Made by a program: the position numbers and the translations under genes. DNA of 64,000 nucleotides from Streptomyces tirandamycinicus (GTDB lineage: Bacteria; Actinomycetota; Actinomycetes; Streptomycetales; Streptomycetaceae). Below the pieces are notes generated by a model that made no database searches, had not been told where the DNA came from, and was given only the letters and a program-made list of their open reading frames with translations. The stretch's first letter is position 1, and every line of letters starts with the position of its first letter. This document shows, piece by piece, positions 49,388 to 58,816 of this stretch. Where the stretch lies: the NCBI RefSeq assembly GCF_003097515.1, contig NZ_CP029188.1, positions 2,854,501 to 2,918,500 on the forward strand. The letters are read 5' to 3'.

Positions 49388-50307
49388 GAGCGCCTCTCCG
49401 ATTCCGGGACCATGCGGCTCACGCCCTCGCTGACGAGGACGAAGGACAGCACCAGGGCCACGACCAGGGTGAGCGGGACGAGAAGGAGGCGCGGGGCGAA
49501 CTCCAATGCCTGGGCGCCTTCGTTGAGCAGGCTTCCGAGCTCGGGGTGGGGGGGTACGACGCCCGCCCCCAGGTAGGAGAGGCCGGAGCCGATGACCACG
49601 ACGGCCGCGCCGTTCAGGGCGGCGATGTTGAGCAGCAGGGTGCGGATGTTGGGCAGGATGTGGCGGGCCATGACCGTGCGCGGCCGTACGCCGTGCACCA
49701 GCGCCGCCTCGACGAACGGCCGGCCGCGCAGCCGCAGCGTCTCGCCGTGTACGAGGCGGGCCGTCCAGGCCCAGTAGAGGGCGGCGACCACGACGACGAT
49801 GCCGCCGACGCTGCGGCCGACCACGCTGGCCAGGGCCAGTCCGGAGATGACGGTGGGGACGGACAGGAAGACGTCGACGGTCCGCATCAGGACCTGCTCG
49901 GTCACCCCGCGGTAGAACCCCGCCGTCAGGCCGACCAAGGTGCCGAGCCCGACGGAGCAGACGTTCGCCAGCACGGTGAACTCCAGCGTGGTGCGCAGTC
50001 CGTAGGCCGTCCGGGCCAGCAGATCCCGTCCCAGGACGTCGGTCCCGAGGAGGTAGCCGTGTTCCCCGGCGCCGCGCGGCAGGCCGAGTTCGCTGATGCC
50101 GTCCCGGTCGATGTTCAGCGGATCGCCGAACAGCGGCGCCGCCAGGGCGAGGGCCACGAGGGCCGCGAGGACCCCCAGGCCCGCGGCGACGACCGCGCGG
50201 GCCCGCCTCAGGCGCCGGGCGGGGGGACACTGCGCGGTGGGACTCTGGGCGGAGGAACTCTGGGCGGAGGCTGCCGCGGGACGCTGCGGCAGGAGGGAAG
50301 CGGTCAT
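49372..50307 (-). CDS. Peptide/opine ABC transporter permease (DppC-like)
   Basis: 311 residues. TM1 is preceded by a Ser/Ala/Gln-rich leader. 'HGYLLGTDVLGRDLLARTAYG' is the conserved DppC loop; the EAA region is 'FVEAALVHGVRPRTVMARHIL' followed by 'LSYLGAGVVPPHPELGSLLNEG'. It pairs with the DppB-like subunit. ATG 50307 overlaps the stop of the binding protein (ATGA). Confidence 0.88.
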   Translation of the reverse strand: MTASLLPQRPAAASAQSSSAQSPTAQCPPARRLRRARAVVAAGLGVLAALVALALAAPLFGDPLNIDRDGISELGLPRGAGEHGYLLGTDVLGRDLLARTAYGLRTTLEFTVLANVCSVGLGTLVGLTAGFYRGVTEQVLMRTVDVFLSVPTVISGLALASVVGRSVGGIVVVVAALYWAWTARLVHGETLRLRGRPFVEAALVHGVRPRTVMARHILPNIRTLLLNIAALNGAAVVVIGSGLSYLGAGVVPPHPELGSLLNEGAQALEFAPRLLLVPLTLVVALVLSFVLVSEGVSRMVPESERRSWLNI

Positions 50308-51977
50308 GGGCTCACCCACAGACGGTCGTAGTAGGACCCCGTCTCGCCCCGCATGTGGTAGTTGCGGACGCGCGGATTGCGGGCGGCGAGGAAGTTGAGG
50401 GAGGAGAAGAAGACACCCGGGGGGTCCTCGGAGAGCAGCTGCTCCGCCTGGGCCAGGAGCCTGTTGCAGTCGGTCAGCGTCCGGCTGCGGCGCGCCTCGG
50501 CCAGCAGGGCGTCCACGGCCTTGTTGGCGTAACCGCCGTAGTTGCTCGACCCGTCCGAGGCGAAGCAGTTGCCGGCCAGGTCGAGGGCATTGGGGTTGAT
50601 CATGTACCAGTGCCGGGGGAAGATGTCGCACTGCCCGCCGGCCATGGCCTGGTCCAGGGCGGACTTGGACATCGGGTCGATGGTGACCTCCACCCCGGCC
50701 TCCCGCCACTGCTGCTGCACCACCTGGCTGAGCCGCTCCCACGGGGCGGAGCCGTCGTGGGCGAACCGCAGCCGCAGGTCGGTGGCACCGGCCTCGGCGA
50801 GCAGGCTCCTGGCCCTGTCGATGTCCCTGCGGTACGGGCGGGCGGTCCGCGGGAAGTCCGGCAGGTGCTTGGGGAAGGGCAGCGACGAGGGCTCCTGGCT
50901 GCCGTAGGTGAGCCTGCCCAGCACCTCGGTGTCGGTGGCGTGGTTCAGGGCCTGCCGTACGCGCCGGTCGCGCAGGTGCCGGTGCCCGGTGTCGAGGCCG
51001 ATCCAGGACGTGCCCTGCAGCGGGATGGGCACCACGTACCGTTCGCGCAGATCCGGTTGGGAGTTGATCTGCGGGCCGAGGGCCACGGGGGCGCCCTCCC
51101 CCAGGACGTCGAGCTCTCCGCTCATCAGCTGGCGCAGCTGCATCGCCTGCGCGATGCCCCACCGGTACTCCAGCCGCTCGATGAACGGCGTGCCCTTCCA
51201 GAGGTAGTGGGGATTGCGCCGGAACACCGCGCGCTGGCGGCGGCGGTCGTACGAAGTGATCACGAAAGGCCCGGTGCCGACCGGCCTGCGGCCGAAGTCC
51301 TTGCCCAGCCTGCGTATCTCCTCCATCGGCAGCGCGGCCGTGAAGGGCTGGCACAGCACACCGGCGAACGTGATGTCCGGGGCGAGCAGCCGCACCTCCA
51401 GGGTGTGGTCGTCGATGCGCCTGAGGCCGGAAACGGACTTGCGCTTCCCCGCGTTGACCTCGACGGCGCCTTCGATGGAGAAGAGGTAGCTGGCCGCCCA
51501 CGAGGCCAGCTCGGGGTCCAGCACCCGGGTCCAGGTGGCGATGTAGTCGTCGGCCGTCACGGCGCGGCCGTGGTGGAACCGCACGCCCGGCCGGAGGTGG
51601 ATCGTGTAGACGCGGCCGTCCTCGGAGACCTGCGGCAGGCAGGCCGCCGCGCTGGGTGCCGGGCCTCCCGACTGGCCGTCGAACTGGAACAACGGGGTGA
51701 ACAGCACGCTGGTCGACACCTCCCAGGCGTGCAGGTCGTAGCCGACGGCCGGGTCGTACGACTGGGCCTCCTCGCTCCAGCCGGTGACGACCCGTCCGCC
51801 GGTGGCGACGGGCCCCGGAGTGCGGGGCCCCGGGGCCGTGCGGCCCGGGGTGGACGTCCGAGTGACGGCCGCGGCCCGCTCCGGGCGCTTCGCGTCCGTG
51901 CATGCGGCGAGCATCAGTCCCGCTGCTCCCAGCCCGAAGCCGTGCAGCAGTGTGCGGCGTCCGAGAGATTCCTTCAT
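50304..51977 (-). CDS. ABC transporter substrate-binding lipoprotein (SBP_bac_5)
   Basis: 557 residues, large class C binding protein for peptides, opines or other bulky solutes. It starts with a twin-arginine-like 'SLGRRTLLHGFGLGAAGLML' and the lipobox 'LAACTD'. The domain shows 'YTIHLRPGVRFHHGRAVTAD', 'GTGPFVITSYDRRRQRAVF' and 'VRQALNHATDTEVL'. It is the first gene of the transporter operon; ATG 51977 has GAGG before it, and the operator shared with the catabolic operon lies 29 bp upstream. It probably brings in the substrate that the catabolic operon degrades. Confidence 0.88.
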   Translation of the reverse strand: MKESLGRRTLLHGFGLGAAGLMLAACTDAKRPERAAAVTRTSTPGRTAPGPRTPGPVATGGRVVTGWSEEAQSYDPAVGYDLHAWEVSTSVLFTPLFQFDGQSGGPAPSAAACLPQVSEDGRVYTIHLRPGVRFHHGRAVTADDYIATWTRVLDPELASWAASYLFSIEGAVEVNAGKRKSVSGLRRIDDHTLEVRLLAPDITFAGVLCQPFTAALPMEEIRRLGKDFGRRPVGTGPFVITSYDRRRQRAVFRRNPHYLWKGTPFIERLEYRWGIAQAMQLRQLMSGELDVLGEGAPVALGPQINSQPDLRERYVVPIPLQGTSWIGLDTGHRHLRDRRVRQALNHATDTEVLGRLTYGSQEPSSLPFPKHLPDFPRTARPYRRDIDRARSLLAEAGATDLRLRFAHDGSAPWERLSQVVQQQWREAGVEVTIDPMSKSALDQAMAGGQCDIFPRHWYMINPNALDLAGNCFASDGSSNYGGYANKAVDALLAEARRSRTLTDCNRLLAQAEQLLSEDPPGVFFSSLNFLAARNPRVRNYHMRGETGSYYDRLWVSP

Positions 51978-52005
51978 GGCACCTCCTCGTCTCTGAGGAT
52001 CGAAT

Positions 52006-52024
52006 ACTTCCAATATTCGAAAGT
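52006..52024. promoter_or_regulatory. Operator of ABC transporter operon
   Basis: ACTTCCAATATTCGAAAGT has the same ACTTCC-N7-GAAAGT frame as the operator at 46076-46094, with a different centre. It stands just upstream of the binding-protein gene in a short A/T-rich patch. Confidence 0.72.
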
Positions 52025-52747
52025 CACAATCACCATGCGGACGCACAGTAGAAGGGGTGGGGGGTGAATCACAAGACATGCGGCACTTTTCCGGACGGCT
52101 GTCTTCGGCCACAGTTCGGTCACGGGACGATGTACGACCGGCGGGCTCGCGGGTACGGCACGGGGGGCGGCGGGGAACGCCGGGGGGAGGGGGTCCGCCT
52201 CCGGTGCGTGGCGCGCGGTGCGCGGTGCGCGGTGCGCGGTGTTACCGGCAGGTCCCGCGGGCCGGGTAGGGCACGGGCCGGGTACGGCACGGGCGGGCAC
52301 GGGCCCGGAGGGAACGTACGGGAGGCTCCGCCTCCGGCCGCGTGGGGGCGCGCGTGCGGCCTCCGTTCGAGGGCCTCGCGGGGCGCGGCGGATGCCCGCG
52401 GCGCGCCCGCGATGACGTCGGCCCCGAAGGGCCCGGGCAACGGGGCTGTCAGGGCAAGGGGGCGGGGGGTGGGGGGGCGCGGGGTGTGGGGGTACGCGGA
52501 TACGCGCACGCGGGATGTCGGTGAGCGCACCCGGCCGCGCCGGGTCATGGGCACGCCCACGACGGCCCGGCGGAGCGTGAGCCGGCCTCCGGCGGCCCGG
52601 CGGCTTCCCCGGTACGGCCGGGGCCGGAACCGCCGGTCAGCCGGCGCGGGCGGCCCGCGAGGCGACCGGCCCCGTCCGCATCGGATCACCGGACGGACCG
52701 GCTCACCTCACCGGATGACCCCGGCTCACATCAGCACATGGACCGGC
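52025..52747. other. Long gene-free GC-rich stretch
   Basis: About 720 bp with no supported gene. It includes a GCGCGGTGCGCGGTGCGCGG simple repeat (52206-52240) and GGGTACGGCAC-type repeats (52260-52310). Open frames on both strands appear compositional. Confidence 0.5.
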
Positions 52748-53212
52748 TCAGGTAGCGGGATAGAAGTGGGTGAGCGACTGGGCGACGCACGCCGGCTTCT
52801 CCGAGCCCTCCAGTTCGAAGGTGAAGGCCCGTGTCATCGCGATGCCGCCCCGGCTGACCTGCCGTATGCCGGAGACCTCGGCGTGCAGGCGCACCCGGCT
52901 GCCGACGGGCACCGGCGCCGGGAAGCGGACCCGGTCCGTGCCGTAGTTGAGCGCCATCCCCACCCCGGAGACCCGGAGGAGTTCGGAGAAGAGGGGAACG
53001 CCCCAGCTCAGGATCATGTAGCCGTGGGCGATGGTGCGGCCGTACGGACCGCGGGCGGCACGCTCGGTGTCCGTGTGGATCCACTGGTAGTCGCCGGAGA
53101 CGTCGGCGAAGGCGTCCACCAATTCCTGGGTGACCTCGCGCCATCGGGAGCGTCCCAGGTCGCGGCCGGCGAGCTGGGCGATCTCCGCCATACCGTGGAC
53201 GGTCAGTGCCAT
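52748..53212 (-). CDS. MaoC-like enoyl-CoA hydratase
   Basis: 154 residues of hot-dog fold from ATG 53212. The hydratase 2 motif is 'FADVSGDYQWIHTDTERAAR' followed by 'GPYGRTIAHGYMILS', with the catalytic Asp and His in place. This R-specific hydratase adds water to trans-2-enoyl-CoA. The frame stays open to 53263, where an alternative GTG with weak context exists. It fits the beta-oxidation genes on both sides and probably acts after the acyl-CoA dehydrogenases. Confidence 0.88.
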   Translation of the reverse strand: MALTVHGMAEIAQLAGRDLGRSRWREVTQELVDAFADVSGDYQWIHTDTERAARGPYGRTIAHGYMILSWGVPLFSELLRVSGVGMALNYGTDRVRFPAPVPVGSRVRLHAEVSGIRQVSRGGIAMTRAFTFELEGSEKPACVAQSLTHFYPAT

Positions 53213-53299
53213 GTCTGGGGGCGCCTTCTCGTGGGGTGCGGACGGTGCACGGGGCTCCTTCACTTCGTGGTTGTCGTGATGGCGGGCCTGAGGCCAGGC

Positions 53300-53380
53300 C
53301 GACGGGCGCGGTCGTGGTCGCGGTCACGGGCGCGGCCGCAGTCGCGGTCGCGGTCGCGGTCGCGGTCACAATCGCGTCGG
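53300..53380. repeat. Hexanucleotide GGTCGC repeat
   Basis: A run of (G/C)GGTCGC-type units with variants lies between the MaoC and thiolase genes. It is a simple-sequence tract of unknown role. Confidence 0.7.
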
Positions 53381-53390
53381 CGGTCCGGTG

Positions 53391-54617
53391 TCAGGAGGCC
53401 ACCCGTTCGAAGACCGCGGCCAGTCCCTGACCGCCGCCGATGCACATGGCCTCCAGCCCGTAGCGGGCCTGTCGCCGGTGCATCTCCCCTGCCAGATGGG
53501 CGAGGATGCGCGCACCCGTCGCGCCGAGGGGATGCCCGAGCGAGATCCCGGAGCCGTTGACGTTGATCCGCTCGTGGTCGGCGTCGCTCAGGTCGAGCGC
53601 CCGTGTGCAGGCCAGCACCTGGGCGGCGAACGCCTCGTTGAGCTCGATGAGATCCATGTCGGACAGCGCCAGGCCGGCCCGTTCGAGCGCGGTCCGGGTG
53701 GCCGGCACGGGGCCGAGGCCCATCCTCGCGGGGGCGACGCCCGCGCGGGCGAAGGACACCAGCCGGAGCACGGGGGTCAGCCCGAGCCGCTCGGCCGTCG
53801 CCAGGTCGGTCACCAGGCAGGCGGCGGCCCCGTCGTTCTGGCCGCTGGCGTTCCCGGCGGTGACCGTGGCCTCCGGGTCGGAGTCCAGCATGACGGGTCG
53901 GAGCGCCGCGAGTTGCTCCGCCGTGGTGTCCGGGCGCGGATGCTCGTCGGCGGCGACGACGCTCTCCCCCTTCCGGCCGGTCACGGTGACGGGAACGATC
54001 TCGTCGTCGAACAGCCCGGCCGCCGCGGCACGTGCGGCACGCTGCTGGGACCTCAGGGCGAGGGCGTCCTGGTCCGCCCTGCTGATGGTGAACTCGCGCC
54101 GCAGGTTCTCGGCGGTCTCCACCATGCCGCCGGGCACGGGGTGGTGGACGCCGCCCGCGGTGACCCGCCCGCGTGCCAGCGCGTCGTGCAGCAGCAGTCC
54201 GGGCGAGGTGATGCCCCGGCGCCCCTCGTGGGTGTAGAACGGGGCGGCGCTCATGACCTCGACGCCCCCGGCGACCACGACCTCGCTGAAGCCACTGCGG
54301 ATCTGCATGGCCGCGTCCAGCACGGCCTGGAGTCCGGAGCCGCAGCGGCGGTCGACCTGGGTGCCCGTGACGGACTCCGGCAGACCGGCGTCGAGGGCGG
54401 CGACCCGCCCGATCGCGGGCGCGTCGGAGGTCGGGTAGGCGTGGCCGAGGATCACCTCGTCGATCCGCCCGGGGTCGACTCCGCTGCGGGCCACGACCTG
54501 CGAGATCACATGCGCGGCCAGCGCGGCGGGCCGCTGGGACGCCAGCGCCCCGCCGAACCGGCCGATCGGTGTGCGCAGGGGTTCGCAGATGACGATGGGG
54601 GCGGGATCGGCGGACAT
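53391..54617 (-). CDS. Acetyl-CoA C-acetyltransferase (thiolase)
   Basis: 408 residues. The acyl-accepting Cys lies in 'TQVDRRCGSGLQAVLDAA' near residue 90; the His and the second Cys are in 'NVNGSGISLGHPLGATGAR' and 'LEAMCIGGGQGLAAVFE'. It cleaves 3-ketoacyl-CoA in the last step of beta-oxidation. ATG 54617 is the start. The upstream 118 bp contains TGAGAC-N7-GTCTCA (54702-54720) and CTCAAT-N9-ATTGAG (54685-54705), candidate operator sites. Confidence 0.92.
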   Translation of the reverse strand: MSADPAPIVICEPLRTPIGRFGGALASQRPAALAAHVISQVVARSGVDPGRIDEVILGHAYPTSDAPAIGRVAALDAGLPESVTGTQVDRRCGSGLQAVLDAAMQIRSGFSEVVVAGGVEVMSAAPFYTHEGRRGITSPGLLLHDALARGRVTAGGVHHPVPGGMVETAENLRREFTISRADQDALALRSQQRAARAAAAGLFDDEIVPVTVTGRKGESVVAADEHPRPDTTAEQLAALRPVMLDSDPEATVTAGNASGQNDGAAACLVTDLATAERLGLTPVLRLVSFARAGVAPARMGLGPVPATRTALERAGLALSDMDLIELNEAFAAQVLACTRALDLSDADHERINVNGSGISLGHPLGATGARILAHLAGEMHRRQARYGLEAMCIGGGQGLAAVFERVAS

Positions 54618-54735
54618 CCCTTGTCCTTTCGCCGCGGGTTGGTGTCCCGCCGACCCTCGCACCACCCGCCGAGAAGGTCCAATACTCAATCGCTACGGCA
54701 TTGAGACCTGATACGTCTCAGTGCCCTCAGTGCCC

Positions 54736-55683
54736 TCAGGGCTCGGAGGGCCCGCCGAGCCCGGAGGACGCTGAGGACGCTGAGGGGCTCAGCACGGGCG
54801 TCGGCAGCGCGGTCTCGGCCACGGCCAGTACGGCACGCAGCGCGGCGGAGGGGTTGTCCCTGCGCCAGGCGAGGGCCGCCCGGAGCCTGATCGGATCGCC
54901 CGCCAGCGGCCGGTAGACCAGGCCCGTCTGCTGGATGTGCTGGCAGGAGGTGAGCGTCAGCGTCACTCCCACCCCCGCGGCGACCAGGGCCAGGATGGTG
55001 TGCGAGTCGGGCGCCTCCTGCGTCATCCGCGGGGTGAACCCGGCTCTCTCGCAGGTGGCCGCCATGAGGTCGCGCAGGGAGGAGCCCGCGTTGGCGGGGA
55101 ACCCCACGAACGGCTCCTCGGCCAGGGCTTCCACCGGGATGCGCGTGCGCTGCGTCAGCCGGTGGTCCGACGGCAGGGCGCAGAGGAGTTCCTCCTCGTA
55201 GATCACTCGGGTCTCCAGCCCCGGGTGCGTCACCGGCAGCCGCACGAAGCCCACGTCCAGCTTGCCCTCCACGACCCGGGTCAGCGCCGCGTTGGCGTAC
55301 GTCTGGCCCTCCAGGACCAGTTCGATGCCCGGGTGGGCCGCCCTCACCGCCCTGGTCAGCCGGGGCAGGGCCTCATGGCTGGAGGCCCCGGCGAAGCCGA
55401 CGGTGACCCGCCCGTACTCGCCCCGTCCGGCCGCTCTGGCCACCCGGACGGCGATGCCGACGTCCTCCAGCACGGTCCGTACCGGGCGCAGGAAGGCCTG
55501 GCCGGCGCTGGTGAGCCGTACCGAGCGGGTGTTGCGCTCGAAGAGCTGGACCCCCAGCTCCTTCTCCAGCTGGCGGATCTGCTGGCTGAGCGGCGGCTGC
55601 GCCATCTGCAGCCGTCTGGCGGCGCGGCCGAAGTGCAGTTCCTCGGCGACCGCGAGGAACGCCGTCAGATGGCGCAACTCCAT
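54736..55683 (-). CDS. LysR family transcriptional regulator
   Basis: 315 residues. The N-terminal HTH is 'HFGRAARRLQMAQPPLSQQI' and the linker helix follows; the effector-binding domain has 'GRVTVGFAGASSHEALPRL' and 'SHTILALVAAGVGVTLTL'. The C-terminus ends in a short Ser-rich tail. It is divergent from the 3-hydroxyacyl-CoA dehydrogenase/EtfBA genes and upstream of the thiolase on the same strand, so it probably controls the beta-oxidation genes. ATTG/CAAT half-sites lie in the divergent region. Confidence 0.9.
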   Translation of the reverse strand: MELRHLTAFLAVAEELHFGRAARRLQMAQPPLSQQIRQLEKELGVQLFERNTRSVRLTSAGQAFLRPVRTVLEDVGIAVRVARAAGRGEYGRVTVGFAGASSHEALPRLTRAVRAAHPGIELVLEGQTYANAALTRVVEGKLDVGFVRLPVTHPGLETRVIYEEELLCALPSDHRLTQRTRIPVEALAEEPFVGFPANAGSSLRDLMAATCERAGFTPRMTQEAPDSHTILALVAAGVGVTLTLTSCQHIQQTGLVYRPLAGDPIRLRAALAWRRDNPSAALRAVLAVAETALPTPVLSPSASSASSGLGGPSEP

Positions 55684-56098
55684 GTCGTCCCCCCAGCCCT
55701 GTCCGGGTTCGGCCCCGGGCCGAACCCGGCGACTGATCCTCTTGGCATATCAATGTGAGCCTAATTCGGTATTGGACAGTGCTCAATGGCTGTTGGCACG
55801 GTGTGAGCCACCTCCTCCCCGGGCGGCTCGCCGGACCGGACCGAGGGGGCGCCACCAGTCGCCACCGACCGGCACCGGGCATCGCCGGTCACCATCGGCC
55901 CGCACCGGGCATCGCCGGTCACCATCGGTCGCACCGACCGGCGCCGGGCACCATCACTCGCCACCACTCGCCACCGGTCACCATCGGCCGGCACCGGACG
56001 GCCGCACCCGCCGCCGGGAACACCCCCCACCCCACGTGCCCCGCCACCGCGCGGGCCGCGACGGCAGGACGGGGCAGGACGCAGAAACGAGGTCTCAC
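55684..56098. promoter_or_regulatory. LysR divergent region with ATTG-N9-CAAT site and repeats
   Basis: The palindrome ATTGGACAGTGCTCAAT (55771-55787) and a CAAT...ATTG pair (55751-55774) are plausible LysR sites. From about 55850 to 55990 a unit of roughly 26 bp (CACCGGGCATCGCCGGTCAC and following bases) is repeated two to four times. No gene is seen. Confidence 0.55.
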
Positions 56099-57712
56099 GT
56101 GCGCATCAGGATCGTCGGCGCCGGCGTCATGGGACGCGGGATCGCCCAGTGGGCGGCGACCGCCGGTCACACCGTGGAGCTCGGCGACGCCCGGCAGGAG
56201 GCGGTCGGCGACGCCCTCGGCTTCGTACGGCGGATGCTCGACCGGTCCGCGGCCAAGGGGCGGCTGACTCCCGAGGCGTCCCGGGCCGCCTCGGAGCGCC
56301 TGCTGCCACTGGACGACGCCTTCGCGCCGGGCGACGAGGTCGAACTCGTCATCGAGGCGGTACGCGAGGACCTCGCCACCAAGACGGAGCTGTTCCGGCG
56401 GCTGGAGGACGTCCTGCCCGCCCGGACGGTCCTCGCGACCAACACCTCGTCCCTCCCGGTGACCCGTGTCGCGGCGGGGCTGAAGGACCCGACCCGGCTG
56501 GTCGGTCTGCACTTCTTCAACCCGGTACCGCTGATGAGGATCGTCGAGGTGGTGCCCGGGATCCTGACCCGGCCCGACATCCCGCCCGCACTCGTCGAAC
56601 TCGTCCAGGCCACCGGCCACTCGGCGGCGGTGGTCGCCGACACCCCCGGCTTCCTCGTCAACCACGCGGGCCGCGGACTCGTCACGGAGGCGCTCGCCCT
56701 GCTCGAGGAGTCCGTGTCCGACCCGGCCGGGATCGACCGCATCGCCCGCGACGTCCTGGGGCTGCGCATGGGTCCGTTCGAGCTGATGGACCTCACCGGA
56801 CTCGATGTCACCGACACCGTCATCGACACCGTGTGGCGGGGCTTCAGGCACTCGGACCGGCTCCGGCCGTCCTACCTCACCCCCAACCGCGTGGCCGCGG
56901 GCCTGCACGGCCGCAAGACCGGCCGCGGCTTCTACGACCACACCGCCGACGCGGACGCGACCCCGCCCGAGCCGCCGATCACCGGAGACCCCGGACGCCC
57001 CGTACGAGTGGCCGGGCGGGGCCCGGACGCCGAGGCGCTGCGCCGCGCCCTCCGCGAGGACGGAGCCGCCCTGGAGAGCGGCCGCGACCTCACCGGGCGG
57101 GCCGTGGTGCTGGTACCCACCTGGGGCACGACCGTGGCGGAGCGGATCGCCGCCGCCGGGCTGCCCGCGTCCCGCACCCTCGGGGTCGACCCGCTGGCGC
57201 TGCCCACCGGCCGCCGGGTGCTCGCCTTCACCCCGGCCACCGATCCGGCCGCCGTCCGTGACGCGCGGGCCGTTCTCGCCAGGGCCGCCCCGGCACGCCC
57301 CGACGGCACGGACGGGCACCGCGCCGTCTCGGTCGTCCGGGACACGGCCGGCTCGGTGGCCCAGCGGCTGCTCGCGTCCATCGTCTCGGTGGCGGCCGCC
57401 ATCGCCGAGCGCTCCATCGCGACCCCCGCGGCGGTGGACACGGCCGTCACCGCGGGCCTGGGATACCCGGCCGGGCCCCTGGCCTGGGGCGACCGGATCG
57501 GTGCCGCGCGGATGCTCGCCCTCCAGGCGGGGCTCCACCGCAGCACGGGCGACCCCCGCTACCGGCCCACCCGCTGGGTCACCGAGCGCGTGCACCTCGG
57601 ACTCCCGCTCACCGAGCCGGGACCGGACCCGGTGGCGCTCGGCGCCACCTCGCCACCTCCGCGCAGCGGAACCACCGAACCCACACACGAACACGAAGGA
57701 GACACGGCATGA
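56099..57712 (+). CDS. 3-hydroxyacyl-CoA dehydrogenase
   Basis: 537 residues from GTG 56099 (GAGG 7 nt upstream). The NAD motif is 'IRIVGAGVMGRGIAQWAATA'; 'ATNTSSLPVTRVAAGLKDP' and 'GLHFFNPVPLMRIVEVVPG' with the catalytic His, then 'GFLVNHAGRGLVTEAL', belong to the 3HCDH core. A second 3HCDH-type C-terminal domain with 'LASIVSVAAAIAERSIATP' follows after a linker, as in PaaH/PaaC-type enzymes. Its stop overlaps the etfB start (ATGA). Confidence 0.9.
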   Translation: MRIRIVGAGVMGRGIAQWAATAGHTVELGDARQEAVGDALGFVRRMLDRSAAKGRLTPEASRAASERLLPLDDAFAPGDEVELVIEAVREDLATKTELFRRLEDVLPARTVLATNTSSLPVTRVAAGLKDPTRLVGLHFFNPVPLMRIVEVVPGILTRPDIPPALVELVQATGHSAAVVADTPGFLVNHAGRGLVTEALALLEESVSDPAGIDRIARDVLGLRMGPFELMDLTGLDVTDTVIDTVWRGFRHSDRLRPSYLTPNRVAAGLHGRKTGRGFYDHTADADATPPEPPITGDPGRPVRVAGRGPDAEALRRALREDGAALESGRDLTGRAVVLVPTWGTTVAERIAAAGLPASRTLGVDPLALPTGRRVLAFTPATDPAAVRDARAVLARAAPARPDGTDGHRAVSVVRDTAGSVAQRLLASIVSVAAAIAERSIATPAAVDTAVTAGLGYPAGPLAWGDRIGAARMLALQAGLHRSTGDPRYRPTRWVTERVHLGLPLTEPGPDPVALGATSPPPRSGTTEPTHEHEGDTA

Positions 57713-58581
57713 GTCTGCGGATAGTCGTCTGTGTCAAGTACGTGCCCGACGCGACGGGCGACCGGGGCTTCACCGAAGAGCTGACCACCGACCGGGAGGG
57801 GGTCGACGGCCTGCTGTCCGAACTCGACGAGCACGCCGTCGAGCAGGCCCTGCGGATCGCCGAGAACACCGGGGACACCGGGAGCACCGGGGGCACCGGC
57901 GGCGCCGGAAGCACCGGAGTCGGCACGAGTGGAGGCGGCGGCGGCACGGGCGGAGGGGACGGGACGGAGATCACCGTACTCACCATGGGGCCCGAGGACG
58001 CCCGGGACGCCCTGCGCAAGGCGCTGTCCATGGGAGCGGACAAGGCGGTGCACATCGAGGACGACGACCTGCACGGCACCGACGCGCTCGGCACCTCCCT
58101 CGTGCTGGCCAGGGCCGCCGAGCACATCGGCTACGACCTCGTGGTGTGCGGAATGGCCTCCACCGACGGCGGGATGGGGGTGCTCCCGGCGATGCTGGCC
58201 GAGCGTCTGGGCGTCCCCCAGGCCACCCTGCTCTCCGAGGTCCGCGTCGAGGACGGCAGGATCACCGGCCGCCGTGAGGGCGACACCGCCACGGAGCTGC
58301 TCGAGACGGCGCTGCCGGCCGTCGTCTCCGTCACCGACCTGTCCGGCGAGGCCCGCTACCCCTCCTTCAAGGGCATCATGGCCGCGAAGAAGAAGCCGAT
58401 GGCCGTGCTCACCCTGTCCGATCTGGGCATCGAGGCGGAGGAGGTCGGCCTCCGGGGCGCGTGGACGGCGGTCGACGAGGCCACCGAGCGCCCCGTCCGC
58501 ACCGCCGGCACGATCGTCGAGGACGAGGGAGACGGCGGCAGGAAGCTGGCCGAGTTCCTGGCCGGACAGAAGTTCGTCTGA
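57709..58581 (+). CDS. etfB: Electron transfer flavoprotein beta subunit with Gly-rich insertion
   Basis: 290 residues. 'IVVCVKYVPDATGDRGFTEE' and 'ELDEHAVEQALRIAE' begin the family fold; 'TVLTMGPEDARDALRKALSM' and 'HGTDALGTSLVLARAA' follow. Between these parts, at about residues 52-86, there is an insertion composed only of Gly/Ser/Thr/Asp/Ala/Val that ordinary EtfB proteins do not have. With EtfA it takes electrons from the acyl-CoA dehydrogenases. Translation is coupled to the 3HCDH gene. Confidence 0.92.
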   Translation: MSLRIVVCVKYVPDATGDRGFTEELTTDREGVDGLLSELDEHAVEQALRIAENTGDTGSTGGTGGAGSTGVGTSGGGGGTGGGDGTEITVLTMGPEDARDALRKALSMGADKAVHIEDDDLHGTDALGTSLVLARAAEHIGYDLVVCGMASTDGGMGVLPAMLAERLGVPQATLLSEVRVEDGRITGRREGDTATELLETALPAVVSVTDLSGEARYPSFKGIMAAKKKPMAVLTLSDLGIEAEEVGLRGAWTAVDEATERPVRTAGTIVEDEGDGGRKLAEFLAGQKFV

Positions 58582-58816
58582 GACGTCCCTCGTTACCGCC
58601 CCCACGGCCCCGCTCCGCTCCGCCTCGCCTCGCCCCGGCCCACCGCGCGGCCCCGGCCCGATCAACCGCCGCGGCGATCCGGCTCCGGCCCCGGTCCCGG
58701 GCTTCGGCCCACCGCCGCGGCCCCGATCAACCGCCGCCCCGGACCCGGGTCCCGGCCCACCGTTGTGGCAGGCCCGGCCCCGATCCACCGCCCCGCACCC
58801 GCAGGAGAGCAATCCC
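58582..58816. repeat. EtfB-EtfA spacer with CCCCGATCAACCGCCGC repeats
   Basis: This 235-bp spacer contains several imperfect copies of (C)GGCCCCGATCAACCGCCGC. It is unusually long for an etfBA pair; no gene is seen. Confidence 0.55.

Noticed and set aside
52206..52310. Possible CRISPR-like array
   Set aside because: Units are short, adjacent and without unique spacers; this is simple tandem repetition, as are the other repeat tracts in the window.
52064..53560. 498-codon plus-strand frame
   Set aside because: It covers a repeat-rich spacer and the antisense of the MaoC gene; no ribosome site or motif.
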